A stretch of 64,000 nucleotides of DNA. It comes from Caenimonas koreensis DSM 17982. Its GTDB lineage: Bacteria > Pseudomonadota > Gammaproteobacteria > Burkholderiales > Burkholderiaceae_C. Under the pieces are notes generated by a model, which worked only from the letters and a program-made list of their open reading frames with translations, had not been told where the DNA came from and searched no databases. Position numbers and translations under genes: made by a program. Location: contig NZ_WJBU01000004.1 of NCBI RefSeq assembly GCF_009646335.1, forward strand, positions 1 through 64,000, read 5' to 3'. This document shows, one piece after another, positions 16,832 to 25,632 of the stretch; the stretch's first letter is position 1, and each line of letters begins with the position of its first letter.

Positions 16832-17602
16832 CTAGAGTGTTGCCGTCACGCCGCCATCGACGTAGAGGATATGTCCGTTCATGAAGCGCGATGCGTCGCT
16901 CGCCAGGAACACGGCAGCGCCCATCAAATCTTCGACGTCGCCCCACCGGCGCGATGGCGTGCGGTTGAGCAGCCAGGCGCTGAACTCGGGGTTGTCCACC
17001 AGCGCCTGGTTCAACTCCGTCTTGAAGTAGCCGGGGCCAATGCCGTTGACCTGCAGGCCCTTCGGGCCCCAGTCGATGGCCATGCCTTTGGTCAGCATCT
17101 TCACCGCGCCCTTGCTCGCGGTGTACGGCGCGATGCCGGGCCGGCCGAGTTCGCTCTGCACGGAGCAGATGTTGACGATCTTGCCGCGGCCTCGCGCAAT
17201 CATGTGAAGCGCCACGGCCTTGCCCACGAGGAACACGCTGTCGAGATTCGTGCGCATCAGCTCGTGCCAATGGCCCTCATCGAATTCATGCAGCGGCGCG
17301 CGGCGTTGCATGCCGGCGTTGTTCACCAGAATGTCGATCGCGCCGTGGTCCGCTTCAATGGCGGCCACGGCCTGGTTCACCGCTGCGCCGTCGGTCACGT
17401 CGAAGCACGACGTGACCACATCAGCGCCTGTCGTACGCAGCTGCGCGGCGACCTGCTCGAGCTTGGCTGCATTGCGCCCGTTCAGCACGACGCGCGCGCC
17501 TGCTTGCGCCAGGCCCGTTGCAATCGCGAGCCCGATGCCCGCACTGGAGCCCGTGACGAGTGCCGTGCGCCCGGTGAGCTTGAATTGGTCGAGGACGTTC
17601 AA
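16832..17602 (-). CDS. idnO: Gluconate 5-dehydrogenase-like SDR
   Basis: A 256-residue SDR with TGSSAGIGLAIATGLAQAGA, NNAGMQRRAPLHEF, catalytic Ser in NICSVQSELGRPG and Tyr-x-x-x-Lys in PYTASKGAVKMLTKGMA. The NNAGMQ/RRAP and RTPSRRWG motifs match gluconate 5-dehydrogenase (IdnO/Gno), which interconverts gluconate and 5-ketogluconate. The start is a TTG at 17602 that overlaps the dehydratase stop (TTGA), giving MNVLDQFKLTG; I see no better ATG. With idnD downstream it would link idonate, ketogluconate and gluconate pools. Confidence 0.88.
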   Translation of the reverse strand: MNVLDQFKLTGRTALVTGSSAGIGLAIATGLAQAGARVVLNGRNAAKLEQVAAQLRTTGADVVTSCFDVTDGAAVNQAVAAIEADHGAIDILVNNAGMQRRAPLHEFDEGHWHELMRTNLDSVFLVGKAVALHMIARGRGKIVNICSVQSELGRPGIAPYTASKGAVKMLTKGMAIDWGPKGLQVNGIGPGYFKTELNQALVDNPEFSAWLLNRTPSRRWGDVEDLMGAAVFLASDASRFMNGHILYVDGGVTATL

Positions 17603-19335
17603 TGGTTGTCTCGCGGCACGGCCGAGCCTCGTTTGCCCACCAGGAAGTCAAGGTCCGCACCCTGGTCGGCCTGCAGGACGTGATCGACATACAGGCGCCA
17701 GTAGCCTGATTCCATCGGCGGTGCAGGTGCCCTCCATTCGGCGAGGCGCGCCTTCAGCTCTTCATCGCTGATGTCCAGGTGGATCCTGCGGTTGGGCACA
17801 TCGAGCTCGATCATGTCGCCGTTGCGCACGACAGCGAGTGGCCCGCCCGCTGCGGCCTCTGGCGCGGTATGCAGCACGACGGTGCCGTAAGCCGTGCCGC
17901 TCATGCGCGCATCGCTGATACGGACCATGTCGGTGATGCCTTTGCGCAGCACCTTGGGCGGCAGCGGCATGTTGCCCACTTCGGCCATGCCGGGGTAGCC
18001 CTTGGGGCCGCAGTTCTTCAGCACCATCACGCAGGTCTCGTCGATGTCGAGGTTCTCGTCATCAATGCGTGTGTGGAAGTCTTCGATGTTTTCGAACACC
18101 ACGGCGCGGCCTTTGTGGACCATGAGCGCGGGTGTGGCGGCGCTGGGCTTGATCACGGCACCGCGCGGCGCAAGGTTGCCGCGCAGTACGGCGATGCCGG
18201 CTTTGTCCTTGAACGGACTGGCCAGCGGCTGGATCACTTCGGTGTTGTAGTTCTGCGCGTCGGCAATGTTCTCGCCCACGGGTTTGCCATTGGCCGTGAT
18301 TGCACCCAGATGCAGATGCTGCGCGATCTCCTTCATCACGACAGGCAAGCCGCCCGCGTAGCAGAAGTCTTCCATCAGGTGCTTGCCGGAAGGCTGCAGG
18401 TTGACCAGGCACGGCAGCTCGCTCGCGAGCCGGTCGAAGTCTTCAATGGCGAGCTCGACGCCGATGCGCCGCGCAATCGCAATCAGGTGAATGACTGCGT
18501 TGGTCGAGCCGCCGATCGCGGCGAGCGTCTTGATCGCATTCTCGAAGGCCTCGCGCGTGAGGATTTTGGAGAGCGTCAGGTCTTCATGAACCATGTCGAC
18601 GATGCGCCGGCCCGCGTTGCGCGCCAGCACATTGCGCCTGCCATCGACAGCGGGGTAGGCGGCATTGCCCGGCAAGCCGATGCCCAGCGCTTCGACCATG
18701 CTGGCCATCGTGGAGGCCGTGCCCATCGTCATGCAATGGCCGTGGCTGCGATGCATGCAGCTTTCTGCCTCGAAGAAGTCCTGCAGTTTGAGTGTGCCGG
18801 CGCGCACCTGCTCGCTCATGCTCCACACGCCCGTGCCGGAGCCGAGTTCCTGGCCGCGCCACTTGCCGTTGAGCATTGGGCCGCCCGACACGCCGATGGT
18901 CGGCAGGTCGACGCTCGATGCGCCCATCACGAGCGAAGGCGTGGTCTTGTCGCAGCCCATCAATAGCACGACGCCGTCAACCGGATTGCCGCGAATGCTC
19001 TCTTCAACATCCATGCTGGCCAGGTTGCGGTAGAGCATGGCCGTGGGGCGCAGCAGCGTCTCGCCGAGCGACATCACCGGGAATTCGAGCGGAAATCCGC
19101 CGGCCTCGTACACGCCGATCTTCACTTGCTCGGCCAGCGTGCGGAAGTGCGAGTTGCACGGCGTGAGCTCGCTGAAGGTGTTGCAGATGCCAATGACGGG
19201 GCGGCCGTCGAACTGGTCGTGCGGCACGCCCTTGCCCTTGACCCAGCTGCGATAGGCGAAGCCGTCGCGGTCCTGGCGGCCGAACCATTGCTGGCTGCGC
19301 AGTTCATGGGGCTGTTTGCGGGGTTTGTTCTGCAT
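17599..19335 (-). CDS. IlvD/Edd-family sugar-acid dehydratase (L-arabonate/D-xylonate/galactonate type)
   Basis: At 578 residues it matches the pentonate/hexonate dehydratase branch of the IlvD/Edd family, which uses a [2Fe-2S] cluster. Likely cluster cysteines are in FSELTPCNSHFR, LLMGCDKTTPS and SHGHCMTMGTAST. Other landmarks are AIGGSTNAVIHLIAI and RISDARMSGTAYGTVVLH. Branch members dehydrate L-arabonate, D-xylonate or related acids to 2-keto-3-deoxy products. Because the operon also holds dgoK/dgoA and kdgK, a hexonate substrate giving KDG or KDGal is plausible. It is the first gene of the leftward unit, divergent from the ABC transporter, and shares an operator-like palindrome with it. 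Confidence 0.87.
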   Translation of the reverse strand: MQNKPRKQPHELRSQQWFGRQDRDGFAYRSWVKGKGVPHDQFDGRPVIGICNTFSELTPCNSHFRTLAEQVKIGVYEAGGFPLEFPVMSLGETLLRPTAMLYRNLASMDVEESIRGNPVDGVVLLMGCDKTTPSLVMGASSVDLPTIGVSGGPMLNGKWRGQELGSGTGVWSMSEQVRAGTLKLQDFFEAESCMHRSHGHCMTMGTASTMASMVEALGIGLPGNAAYPAVDGRRNVLARNAGRRIVDMVHEDLTLSKILTREAFENAIKTLAAIGGSTNAVIHLIAIARRIGVELAIEDFDRLASELPCLVNLQPSGKHLMEDFCYAGGLPVVMKEIAQHLHLGAITANGKPVGENIADAQNYNTEVIQPLASPFKDKAGIAVLRGNLAPRGAVIKPSAATPALMVHKGRAVVFENIEDFHTRIDDENLDIDETCVMVLKNCGPKGYPGMAEVGNMPLPPKVLRKGITDMVRISDARMSGTAYGTVVLHTAPEAAAGGPLAVVRNGDMIELDVPNRRIHLDISDEELKARLAEWRAPAPPMESGYWRLYVDHVLQADQGADLDFLVGKRGSAVPRDNH

Positions 19336-19393
19336 CAGTCTCTTTCGAAGATCAGGGGTTGTCGCGCACGTCCAGGATCGCTTTAAACATATT

Positions 19394-19479
19394 ATGGTAC
19401 GACCATTGGCGCCGGATATTTTGCTGGCTTCTAGGGTTTCCCCGAGCAGTGCAGGTGACGTTGTCTTTCATCATATGAA
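19394..19479. promoter_or_regulatory. Divergent control region with two palindromes (GntR/FadR operator candidate)
   Basis: ATGGT-ACG-ACCAT (19394-19406) is a perfect palindrome of the size and TGGT/ACCA core used by FadR-subfamily GntR regulators. A second inverted repeat, TTCAT-CAT-ATGAA, lies at 19467-19479 nearer the binding-protein start. The region separates the dehydratase operon from the ABC transporter operon, whose last gene encodes such a regulator. Confidence 0.55.
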
Positions 19480-19516
19480 TAGTCAAACGACGCGTCCAGA
19501 CCTAGGAGACATTGCA

Positions 19517-20893
19517 ATGAGACAAAGGATTCTTTTCACCGCGGCGGCATTCGCTGCGGCCGCGCTCTTCGGCGGTCCTGCCGCCGCACAGGAAAAGCTC
19601 ACCGTCTGGTGGGTCAAGGGCTTCTACAAGGCCGAAGACGACGCCCTGTTTGCCGCCATCAAGAAGTACGAGGCGAAGAACAAGAACGTCAAGATCGAGC
19701 TGTCGCAGTACCCGATCCAGGACATGATTCCCAAGACGGTGGCTGCGCTCGATTCGGGCAACCCGCCTGATGTGGCTTATGCCGACGTGTATGACTTCCA
19801 GGTCACGGCCAAGTGGGCCTACGACGGCAAGCTCGAAGACATCTCCAGCGTGATCGACCCGCTGCGCGCGAGCTTCGAGCCGCACGCGCTGTCGACGACC
19901 TTCCTGTACAACGACCAGGCCAAGAACCGCGCGTATTACGCCTTCCCGCTCAAGCAGCAGACGATGCACATCGAGTACTGGAAGGACATGCTGGCCGACG
20001 CGGGCTTCAAGGAAAGCGACATCCCGAAAGACTGGAAGGGCTACTGGAGCTTCTGGTGCGACAAGGTGCAGCCCGCCTATCGCCAAAAGAGCGGCACGCG
20101 CGCCTTCGGCATCGGCCAGCCGCTGGGTGTGGATTCGAGCGATTCGTTCTACTCGTTCCTCACGTTCATGGATGCCTACAACGTCAAGCTCGTGAACGAC
20201 TCAGGCAAGCTTCTGGTTGATGACCCTGCAGTGAAGGCAGGCCTTGTCAGCGCGCTGAGCGATTACACCGCGGTGTACAGCAAGGGCTGCTCGCCACCGT
20301 CGTCCACCAGCTGGAAGGACCCGGACAACAACGTCGCGTTCCACAACAAGACGACCGTGATGACGCATAACGCGACCATCTCGATTGCCGCGAAGTGGCT
20401 TGACGACATGAACAACGCAGCGCTGACCGAGCCGCAACGCGCGCAGGCCAAGAAGAACTACACCGAGCTGATTGCCACCGCAGGCTTCCCGATGAAGCCG
20501 GACGGCACGAAGATGATTTACCGCGCTGCGGTCAAGACCGGTGTTGTGTTCAAGGATGCGAAGAACAAGGCGCGCGCCAAGGACTTCCTGCAGTTCCTGC
20601 TGAGGGAAGAAAACCTCACGCCCTATGTGGAAGGCTCGCTCGGACGCTGGTTCCCGGTGACCAAGAACGCGCAGCAAAGCGCCTTCTGGAAGGCCGACAA
20701 CCACAGGCTCGCGGTGTACAACCAGTTCATGAATGGCACCACGCCGTTCGAATTCACCAAGAACTACAAGTTCACGGTGTTGAACAACGAGAACGTCTGG
20801 GCCAAGGCGGCCAACCGCGTGCTCAACGAGAAGATCCCCGTTGACAAGGCTGTGGACGAGATGATCGCCCGCATCAAGGAAGTCGCGCGCTGA
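19517..20893 (+). CDS. Carbohydrate ABC transporter, periplasmic binding protein
   Basis: I start it at ATG 19517 (MRQRILFTAAAF), which has a GGAGA-type ribosome site and gives a normal signal peptide ending GGPAAAQE; an upstream in-frame ATG at 19475 would spoil the signal. The mature protein shows family-1 (maltose-type) features: LTVWWVKGFYKAEDDALFAA, a NPPDVAYADVYDFQ stretch and YYAFPLKQQTMHIEYWKDML. Total length is 458 residues. It would capture a sugar or sugar acid in the periplasm for the two permeases that follow. It is the first gene of the rightward transporter operon, and its promoter region faces the dehydratase operon. Confidence 0.9.
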   Translation: MRQRILFTAAAFAAAALFGGPAAAQEKLTVWWVKGFYKAEDDALFAAIKKYEAKNKNVKIELSQYPIQDMIPKTVAALDSGNPPDVAYADVYDFQVTAKWAYDGKLEDISSVIDPLRASFEPHALSTTFLYNDQAKNRAYYAFPLKQQTMHIEYWKDMLADAGFKESDIPKDWKGYWSFWCDKVQPAYRQKSGTRAFGIGQPLGVDSSDSFYSFLTFMDAYNVKLVNDSGKLLVDDPAVKAGLVSALSDYTAVYSKGCSPPSSTSWKDPDNNVAFHNKTTVMTHNATISIAAKWLDDMNNAALTEPQRAQAKKNYTELIATAGFPMKPDGTKMIYRAAVKTGVVFKDAKNKARAKDFLQFLLREENLTPYVEGSLGRWFPVTKNAQQSAFWKADNHRLAVYNQFMNGTTPFEFTKNYKFTVLNNENVWAKAANRVLNEKIPVDKAVDEMIARIKEVAR

Positions 20894-20942
20894 TGCGCTG
20901 AGCCCATAGCAACACACCTTCGCGAAGTTTCAGCAGCACACC

Positions 20943-21809
20943 ATGTCCCAGGCCGCAGCCCTGCCGATCGAAGATGCGCCTGCCAACAGGCCCAGCCGCT
21001 CGTGGGAGTTCTGGGGCCGGGTCATGGTGGTGCCGTACCTGCTGATCTTCGCGATCTTTGTTGTCTATCCGGTCGGCTATGGGCTGTGGCTGGCCCGCCA
21101 CCCCGAGAGCTACGTCAAGCTCTTTGCCGACCCGATCTTTTTCCGCACGGCGATCAACACCGTCGTGTTCCTTGTGGTGGCCATCAATATCAAGATGGTC
21201 ATTGCGATGGTGCTGTCCGGCTTTTTCATGCAGACGCGCTGGTGGATCAAGGCGATGTCGGTGCTGTTCATCATTCCGTGGGCCGTGCCGTCGATCCCGA
21301 CGATCCTCTCGGTGCGGTTCATGCTCAACCCCGAGTGGGGCGTGATCAACACGCTGATCTACAAGCTCACAGGTCTTGATGGCCCCAACTGGCTGAACGA
21401 CCCGACGCTGGCGCTGTCTTTCTCGATGCTGATGCACGTGTGGAAGTCGCTGCCGTTCTGGACGCTGATCCTGATTGCGGGCCGCATGTCGATTCCCGCC
21501 GAACAATACGAAGCCGCTTCGGTCGATGGCGCCACCACCTGGCAGAAATTCAAGTTCATCACCTGGCCGTCGATGCGCACGCTGTACCTCACGTCAACGA
21601 TTCTCTCGATGATCTGGACGCTGGGCGACTTCAACAGCGTGTACCTGCTCACCGGTGGCGGCCCCGCTGACCTCACGCACGTGCTCGCCACACTGGGCAT
21701 CCGCTACCTGCGGCTGGACCAGGTCGACCTGGCGATGGCATCGATCGTGGTGGCACTGCCGCTGGTGCTGCCGCTCGTCTATTTCATGATGAAGCGCCTG
21801 TCCAAGTGA
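20943..21809 (+). CDS. Carbohydrate ABC transporter permease (MalF-type)
   Basis: A 288-residue permease with about six membrane helices. The EAA loop that contacts the ATPase is EQYEAASVDGATTWQKFKFI, and LLTGGGPADLTHVLATLG before the last helix is typical of MalF/UgpA-type permeases. The first periplasmic region is short. It lies 49 bp after the binding protein and 12 bp before the second permease. Confidence 0.9.
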   Translation: MSQAAALPIEDAPANRPSRSWEFWGRVMVVPYLLIFAIFVVYPVGYGLWLARHPESYVKLFADPIFFRTAINTVVFLVVAINIKMVIAMVLSGFFMQTRWWIKAMSVLFIIPWAVPSIPTILSVRFMLNPEWGVINTLIYKLTGLDGPNWLNDPTLALSFSMLMHVWKSLPFWTLILIAGRMSIPAEQYEAASVDGATTWQKFKFITWPSMRTLYLTSTILSMIWTLGDFNSVYLLTGGGPADLTHVLATLGIRYLRLDQVDLAMASIVVALPLVLPLVYFMMKRLSK

Positions 21810-21821
21810 AGCACGCACGCA

Positions 21822-22676
21822 ATGAGTAAGAAGATCACCTGGCGCATGGTGTCCACGGAAGCAAAGCTGCTTCTGATCGGCATTCCGTTGTTCTTCTGGA
21901 CGATGATCCCGATCTATCACCTGTTTCTCTTCTCGATTTCATCGAAGGACTCGGCAACGTCGGGGCGGCTCTGGCCCAAGGACCCAACGCTGCAGAATTT
22001 CGACTTCGTCTTCCACCAGAAGCACTTCTATCTCGATCATTTCTGGCAGCAGATGTGGAACTCGGTGGTGATCGCAGTCGCCGTTTCGGTCATCACGTTG
22101 TTCATCGCGACAACCGCCGCATTCGCGATCAGCCGCTTGAAAGTGAGCTTTGGCCGCACGGTGATGAACCTGGCGCTGTTCACGTATTTCATTCCGGCTG
22201 CTTTTCTCGCGGTGCCGATGTACAAGGCCATGGGCAACTATGGGCTGTTGAACAACCAGTGGGCGCTGATCCTGGCCATGGTGACGATTGCGTCGCCGTA
22301 CTGCATCTGGGTGTTGAAGCAGGCGTCGGACAAGCTTCCCTTTGAGCTTGATGAAGCCGCGCGTATGGATGGTGCGACGGCATTGCAGCTGTTCCGCCTG
22401 GTGTATGTGCCGTTGATGGTGCCGTCGCTGGTGGCCGTCGGCACGTATTCGCTGCTGCTGGCCTGGAACGAATATCTCTATGCGTTCTTGCTGCTGTCGC
22501 ATGACAAGCAAGTCACGCTGGCTGTGGCGCTGGGCAATTTCCTCTCGGCGGACGACTCGCCCTGGGAACTGCTGATGACGACGGGCCTGATCTACGCATT
22601 GCCTCCAGCGGCGATTTACTACGCCTTCAAGCGCTACATGGTGTCCGGCCTCACGGCGGGCGCCGTGAAATCATGA
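21822..22676 (+). CDS. Carbohydrate ABC transporter permease (MalG-type)
   Basis: A 284-residue partner permease with six predicted helices. The EAA loop is ELDEAARMDGATALQLFRLV followed by VPLMVPSLVAVG, and NEYLYAFLLL occurs near the end as in MalG/UgpE proteins. It forms the second half of the membrane channel. The intergenic stretch behind it carries a triple-hairpin repeat before the ATPase gene. Confidence 0.9.
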   Translation: MSKKITWRMVSTEAKLLLIGIPLFFWTMIPIYHLFLFSISSKDSATSGRLWPKDPTLQNFDFVFHQKHFYLDHFWQQMWNSVVIAVAVSVITLFIATTAAFAISRLKVSFGRTVMNLALFTYFIPAAFLAVPMYKAMGNYGLLNNQWALILAMVTIASPYCIWVLKQASDKLPFELDEAARMDGATALQLFRLVYVPLMVPSLVAVGTYSLLLAWNEYLYAFLLLSHDKQVTLAVALGNFLSADDSPWELLMTTGLIYALPPAAIYYAFKRYMVSGLTAGAVKS

Positions 22677-22680
22677 CCCA

Positions 22681-22763
22681 CCCCCGAAGCGCCTTCGGCG
22701 CCTCCCCCTCAAGGGGGCGCCGCCAGTGGCCCGGCAAAGCCGGTTCCACGGCGGCCCCGCAAT
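22681..22763. repeat. Triple-hairpin intergenic repeat (Comamonadaceae-type)
   Basis: Three hairpins lie in a row: GCGCC-TTC-GGCGC (22689-22701), CCCCCT-CA-AGGGGG (22704-22717) and CCGGC-AAA-GCCGG (22731-22743). From memory this kind of element is scattered through Comamonadaceae genomes; that is not checked here. It sits inside the transporter operon between permease and ATPase, so it may attenuate or stabilise the transcript at this point. A related shorter copy lies at 40617-40680. Confidence 0.65.
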
Positions 22764-22777
22764 AGGCATTAAAAAAG

Positions 22778-23848
22778 ATGGCAACTGTTTCGTTTCGAGC
22801 AGTCGAAAAGAGTTTCGGCAAGTTCAAGATCATTCACGGCATCAGCTTCGACATCGCCGACGGCGAATTTGTCGTGCTGGTGGGGCCGTCGGGCTGCGGC
22901 AAGTCCACCTTGCTGCGCATGCTCGCCGGTCTTGAAGACATAGGTGCAGGCGAGATCGCGATCGACGGCCGCGTGGTCAACGATATCGATTCGAAAGATC
23001 GCGATATCGCGATGGTGTTCCAGAGCTATGCGCTGTATCCGCACATGACGGTGCGTGACAACCTGGGTTTTTCGCTGCGCCTGCGCAAGGCCGATCCGGC
23101 GCTCATCGATCAGCGTGTGGTGGATGCCGCACGCATCCTGAATCTCGACGCGCTGCTCGACCGCTTTCCGCGCGAGTTGTCGGGCGGCCAGCGCCAGCGT
23201 GTTGCGATGGGCCGGGCGATTGTCCGCGACCCGAAGGTCTTTCTCTTCGACGAGCCGCTGTCCAACCTCGACGCCAAGCTGCGCGTGGCGATGCGCGCCG
23301 AAATCAAGGCGCTGCACCAGCGGTTGAAAACCACCACGGTATACGTCACGCACGACCAGATCGAGGCGATGACCATGGCGGACCGCATAGTCGTCATGCA
23401 CGACGGCATCATCGAGCAGATCGGCACGCCGCTGGAGCTGTATGACCGGCCGGGTAACCTGTTCGTCGCGCAGTTCATCGGTTCGCCGTCAATGAATGTG
23501 GTGGAGGGCACGCTGCGAAGCGGGGGTGGCGCTTCGTGGGTCGAGGCGCTGGGCCGCAAATGGCCTGCTGTCCCCAATCCAGGCGGCACCGATGGCATGG
23601 CAGTTCACTATGGCGTGCGGCCCAGCGATATCGTGCCCACCGCAAGCGGCCAGGGCATCGAGGCGACAGTCGTCGTCGTCGAGCCTACCGGCGCTGAGAC
23701 CGAATTGCTGGTGGACGTCGGCGGCCAGCAGATGATCGTGGTGATTCATGGCCGCACGTCGGCGCAGCCGGGTGACCGCATCGGCCTGCAGATCGACCCT
23801 GTGTCCGCTCACCTGTTCGCTTCGTCGGACGGCCGTCGCCTGCAGTGA
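22778..23848 (+). CDS. Sugar ABC transporter ATP-binding protein (MalK/UgpC type)
   Basis: A 356-residue ATPase with Walker A GPSGCGKST (residues 36-44), Q-loop region MVFQSYALYPHMTV, signature RELSGGQRQRVAMGRA, Walker B VFLFDEPLSNLDAKLR and switch His in YVTHDQIEAMTMADR. The C-terminal third is the TOBE-type regulatory domain (YGVRPSDIVP) found in MalK/UgpC. It energises the two permeases. The stop overlaps the regulator start (GTGA). Confidence 0.92.
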   Translation: MATVSFRAVEKSFGKFKIIHGISFDIADGEFVVLVGPSGCGKSTLLRMLAGLEDIGAGEIAIDGRVVNDIDSKDRDIAMVFQSYALYPHMTVRDNLGFSLRLRKADPALIDQRVVDAARILNLDALLDRFPRELSGGQRQRVAMGRAIVRDPKVFLFDEPLSNLDAKLRVAMRAEIKALHQRLKTTTVYVTHDQIEAMTMADRIVVMHDGIIEQIGTPLELYDRPGNLFVAQFIGSPSMNVVEGTLRSGGGASWVEALGRKWPAVPNPGGTDGMAVHYGVRPSDIVPTASGQGIEATVVVVEPTGAETELLVDVGGQQMIVVIHGRTSAQPGDRIGLQIDPVSAHLFASSDGRRLQ

Positions 23849-24585
23849 AGAACGTCCACGGCAACACACTCGACCATCTTGGGGAAGCGATCGTCGCCGG
23901 TCGGTATGGCGAGAGCGCGCCCATGCCGCCTGAGCCAAAGCTGTGCGAGGAACTGGGTGTCAGCCGCACGGTGATCCGTGAGGCTGTGAAGTCACTGGTG
24001 GCGAAAGGGCTCGTGAGCACGGGGCCCAAGGTCGGCACACGTGTGCTTCCCCCCGCCGACTGGAACTGGTTCGACCCCGATGTGATCCTGTGGCAGGCCC
24101 GATCCGGCCTCACGCCCGAATTTCTTCGCGACTTGCTCGACCTGCGGCGTGTGATGGAGCCTGCCGCTGTGCGCATGGCCGCCGAGCGCGCCACGCCCCG
24201 CGACATCGAACAGATCGAGGCCGCCTACCAGGGCATGCGCCGGGCCATCGAAGAGGGCGGTGACTACGTCACGTACGACTTGCGTTTCCATCAGGGGCTG
24301 CTGGCCGCCTGCCACAACCGCATGGTCGTGCAGATGAGCAAGGCGCTGTCTGCCTTGCTGCGCACGAGCTTCGAGATATCGACATCGCGAAAAGGCGGCC
24401 CGCGAGACTCGCTGCCGCTGCACCGCGCGGTGCTCGACGCGATCATCGCGCGCAATCCCGGCAAGGCTGAGAAAGCGATCCTGGTCCTGATCGACGGTGC
24501 CAACAAGGACATCGAGCATGTGCTGTCTACCAGGCGCAAGCTGCCGCGGCTCAACCGGCCCGCGTCGCCGCTGAAAGCCGCCTGA
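23845..24585 (+). CDS. FadR-subfamily GntR transcriptional regulator
   Basis: The GTG start at 23845 overlaps the ATPase stop by 4 nt. The N-terminal winged helix reads LGEAIVAGRYGESAPMPPEP, then LCEELGVSRTVIREAVKSLV and KGLVSTGPKVGTRVLP. The C-terminal FCD domain has DLRRVMEPAAVRMAAERA, then the metal-binding His/Asp positions in YDLRFHQGLLAACHN and LHRAVLDAI. FCD regulators sense organic or sugar acids, so this one most likely controls the divergent dehydratase and transporter operons through the palindromes at 19394-19479. Length is 246 residues. Confidence 0.92.
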   Translation: MKNVHGNTLDHLGEAIVAGRYGESAPMPPEPKLCEELGVSRTVIREAVKSLVAKGLVSTGPKVGTRVLPPADWNWFDPDVILWQARSGLTPEFLRDLLDLRRVMEPAAVRMAAERATPRDIEQIEAAYQGMRRAIEEGGDYVTYDLRFHQGLLAACHNRMVVQMSKALSALLRTSFEISTSRKGGPRDSLPLHRAVLDAIIARNPGKAEKAILVLIDGANKDIEHVLSTRRKLPRLNRPASPLKAA

Positions 24586-24831
24586 GCCTTGTGAGCGCCG
24601 CGCCTTGTCGGCCGCAACGGCGCGGACGTGGCAATGCGGCGATGCAGCAATGCAGCAATCACAAACCTGAAACTTCCCGGCGCACGTACGTAAATTTCGC
24701 AAGCGTCTGGCTCTTCTGTGCGCTTAGAATTTGTCTATACAAGATCCGCGCTCCGGTGAAGGCATGGGGGACGCGGACAGCAAGGGTGGCATCGCTGCCC
24801 GCACTTATGCGACTGTTGGAGTGTTGTATCC

Positions 24832-25632
24832 GTGACGGAATCTCCAGGAAGGACAGGCGTCGATCGCCGTAATGCTCTCGATGATCCGGGACAGTGGCTG
24901 AAGTCCACGCCCCTGCTCGATCTCGAGGACCCCAAATTGCGCCTGCGCGCGCATGCGCTCACCCAGCTTTGCAAGAACGACCGCGAAAAGGCGATGGCCA
25001 TCTACGGCTTCGTCAAGCGCATGCCCTTTCACAAGCCGATCAAGATCCGCCTGCGCACCGCGCGCGAAGTGATCGACGCCGGCCGCGGTGATGCAGAAGA
25101 CAAGTGCACGGCGCTCATCGCCCTGCTGCGCGCCAGCGACATTCCCGCGCGCATCCGCTACATCGAACTGCGCGGCGAGATCCTGCGCGGGCTCACCTCG
25201 GGTGTTGCCTCAGCCGTTCGCTCTGTCGCCGAGATCTGGCTGAACGACAGGTGGAACTCCACCGACACCTATATTTTTGATGCCGCCTACATGGCCGCAG
25301 CGCGCGAGCGGCTGAAGAAGGCGGGCTGGGACTGGGGCTACGGCATTCACCGCGAAGGCAACATGATCTGGCCCGGCGCGGGCGACGCGTGGCTGGGCGG
25401 CATGCCGACCGATCGCGACCCGATGGTCATGAGCGACATGGGGGTCTACAACGACCCGATGGAACTGCTCGATTCCGCCATCTGGCGCGCCTCGTATCCG
25501 CGCCTGGCGCGCTCGGTGCAATGGAACGTGCTCGCTCCCATGATGGAGCGGGTGGTTCGCGAATTGCGCGAGGAGGCGTTGGCGCCCGTGCCCGCGCCGC
25601 GGGCTTCACGCCCGCATCGATCCGGACAGTAA
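24832..25632 (+). CDS. Transglutaminase-fold protein, catalytic His not conserved
   Basis: A GTG start at 24832 gives 266 residues. The transglutaminase core shows the nucleophile Cys92 in DAEDKCTALIALLRASDIPARI, a clear family pattern. The next motif, normally H-x-W-x-E-V/I-x-L, reads RSVAEIWLND, so the position of the catalytic His holds Arg130 in my alignment by eye. An Asp follows in WNSTDTYIFD. The protein may be inactive, bind its target, or use another His. The C-terminal part (WDWGYGIHREGNMIW) has no family I recognise. The 246 bp upstream contain no gene. Its last 27 nt overlap the convergent Rossmann gene. Confidence 0.7.
   Translation: MTESPGRTGVDRRNALDDPGQWLKSTPLLDLEDPKLRLRAHALTQLCKNDREKAMAIYGFVKRMPFHKPIKIRLRTAREVIDAGRGDAEDKCTALIALLRASDIPARIRYIELRGEILRGLTSGVASAVRSVAEIWLNDRWNSTDTYIFDAAYMAAARERLKKAGWDWGYGIHREGNMIWPGAGDAWLGGMPTDRDPMVMSDMGVYNDPMELLDSAIWRASYPRLARSVQWNVLAPMMERVVRELREEALAPVPAPRASRPHRSGQ

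Noticed and set aside
24586-24831. Small RNA or gene in the gap after the GntR gene
   Set aside because: Only short GCAATGCAGC-like repeats are seen; no stable structure or frame is supported.
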